64,000 nt of DNA. It comes from Telmatactis stephensoni. Taxonomy: Eukaryota > Cnidaria > Anthozoa > Actiniaria > Isophelliidae. The notes beneath the pieces are model-generated. The model was not told the DNA's origin. It was given only the letters and a program-made list of their open reading frames with translations, and did no database searches. Shown here in pieces: positions 62,500 to 64,000 of this stretch. Position numbers and translations under genes: made by a program. The DNA lies in assembly GCA_029948255.1 (NCBI GenBank), contig JALIZF010001724.1:1-64000 (forward strand), in the 5' to 3' direction. Position 1 is the first letter of the stretch; every line of letters begins with the position of its first letter.

Positions 62500-62964
62500 G
62501 GGGCCGGTTTTCGAAAGGCCTGATAACTTCACGGCCCGCCGATAAAGTCTACGGGTGTTTCTCAATATTTTCAATTCCTGTGATTTTACAGGAAAGTTTA
62601 TGGGTGTTCACGCTCACGCAAAATTTTTCCTATACACTTATTTCAAAAAACGTTGTCACGATTCAGAGCAACAAGCGTCAAGCCAAGACTAAAATGAATG
62701 CTGGTTTTGTTTGTAATGTTATTCAAATCAGACTCATTTTTATTGAACTAATTTCAAAATGTGAACATTTTCCAGTCCTTGTTAGTATACCATATTCTGT
62801 TCTTTGGGTAACAAGTCCTGAATTGAATACATCAATATAATTATTAGCAACACAAAACCAGCATTCATCTCGGGCTTGCCTTGACGCTTGTTGCTTGGAA
62901 CCCTGACAAACAAGTGTAAATTAACGAGCCCGTAAAGTTATCAAGCCTGTCGAGAAACGGGTCG
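62500..62964. mobile_element. Palindromic MITE split by another MITE
   Basis: Outer arms CCTGATAACTTCACGGCCCG / CGAGCCCGTAAAGTTATCA belong to the 41201-41308 family. Inside, 62649-62910 is a copy of the ATGAATGCTGGTTTTG family (with 47003-47266 and 60805-61055). Confidence 0.7.
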
Positions 62965-63700
62965 CAGAATAGTTACGTCTAGAATTCGAAGCGCAGATAA
63001 TCGAAGATCAAGCTGAAATGGAAAACCTAAGAAAAAAGATATTGACAGCCCGACAATGCTGTTTTCTAATGCTGGAATATATTAAAGACTCGGGCTTTAC
63101 ATATTTTTGCTACAAAACATAATTTCCGTTTCGACACAGGTCGTCCATTTAAGATTGTTCGATTTCAACGCTCCTTGAAATATGCTCATACAGTCTGTAT
63201 GAAAACGTTGGTACATGATGTTCAGCCATGTGTTATTATAATACATTTGAACGGCGAATGACGCCATTGGTTGTATTTTGATGTTTTAAGAACGAGGCGG
63301 TGTATTTTCATTCCTTTGCAGTCAATTTAATTGACAGAAATTACTATGAATGACGTATATTAGAGGTTAAGTGTGTTAAAGGCCGCAAAATCAGAGCTCT
63401 ATCATTGAAAAAATAATATAAAGCTATGCGTACTAGAGAGAGAGCCACTGCGTGTACGTTCCACAGAAAAAATACAAGAAACGGAGGGCGTTCGTTACGC
63501 CTAGAGAAGATTTGGAATGAGTGTGAAACGTACCGTGACTGCATCAGTACCGTGTTGTCTATAAAAAAGCACCCGAAATTCCTGCCGTAACCGTTCCGTG
63601 CCTCTTACTCTATAGAGCAAATTTCGTATGACTGTGAAAACGGCACCGCACGGTCACGGCACGGTTACGATAGGAATTTTGAATGGTTTTAATAAAGAAT

Positions 63701-63830
63701 TATTGTGTTGTATTGTGTATTGTGTATTGTATTGTATTGTATTGTATTGTATTGTATTGTATTGTATTGTATTGTATTGTATTGTATTGTATTGTATTGT
63801 ATTGTGTTGTGTTGTATTGTATATTGTATT
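63701..63830. repeat. TATTG pentanucleotide microsatellite
   Basis: About 25 uninterrupted or near-perfect TATTG units. Confidence 0.95.
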
Positions 63831-64000
63831 GTATAAATAGATATAGAGATAACTAATGTCTGATTTACTGGTTAACGCTAATATATATATATACATTTAT
63901 AGATTGATATCATATTTTACCAATAAATCTGAAATAGAGGGGGGTTTCACGGCCGCCACCTTTGTGAATGACAAAAGATATCATTTCCCTGGAGAGAGAA

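Larger units (their letters stand above)
62460..64000. other. Region downstream of SLC6 copy B
   Basis: It holds nested MITEs (62500-62964), a relative of the 28 kb MITE near 63500-63680 and a pentanucleotide tract (63701-63830). No exon was recognised up to the window end. Confidence 0.5.

Noticed and set aside
63654..63896. Open frames of repeating YNTIQ and VLYCI peptides
   Set aside because: Translation of the TATTG microsatellite.

Overview
The window is animal nuclear DNA, most likely from a cnidarian (coral or sea anemone type). The evidence is AT-rich sequence, genes split into many short exons with canonical GT..AG introns, metazoan-specific families (Unkempt, SLC6 amino acid transporters), tandem gene pairs, and a very high density of short non-autonomous transposons. 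The species cannot be fixed from sequence alone. No bacterial operon, CRISPR array, rRNA or intact tRNA gene was seen.

Layout. (1) 316-7523, minus strand: the 5' seven exons of an Unkempt-type CCCH zinc-finger gene, cut by the left edge. A 1.88 kb foldback element sits in one intron, and three apparent single-base deletions fall in exons 5 and 6. (2) 8166-10959, plus: a two-exon formiminotransferase-domain gene of FTCDNL1 type, divergent from Unkempt across a 640 bp promoter with CCAAT, E-box and CRE motifs. (3) 10960-18054: about 7 kb without a recognisable gene, holding a non-autonomous Helitron2-like element interrupted by a related one, exact 74 bp direct repeats and other repeats. (4) 18520-22597, plus: a three-exon gene for an intracellular protein of about 18 leucine-rich repeats with an acidic tail. 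(5) 23064-27820 and 29215-35426, minus: tandem family-1 beta-glucosidase genes with identical exon lengths (604/268/185/404). Differences in intron length are largely explained by later transposon insertions, one with a clear 9 bp target duplication. (6) 38633-48767 and 50084-62459, plus: tandem SLC6 (B0AT/SLC6A15-20 type) transporter genes with matching exon junctions, except one intron present only in the second copy. The second copy also carries a 1.8 kb minisatellite in intron 1.

How the parts relate. The seven genes look like ordinary single-copy or tandemly duplicated metabolic and regulatory genes. No shared pathway is implied, beyond the general point that the transporters and glycosidases are both nutrient-handling families. 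The unusual content is the layered mobile DNA: nested elements with readable target-site duplications allow a relative order of events, for example GH1 duplication, then palindromic MITE, then a Harbinger-type MITE carrying three TCACGTGA boxes.

Limits: exon boundaries were read by eye from reading frame, splice consensus and paralogue comparison. UTRs and transcription start sites are not determined.
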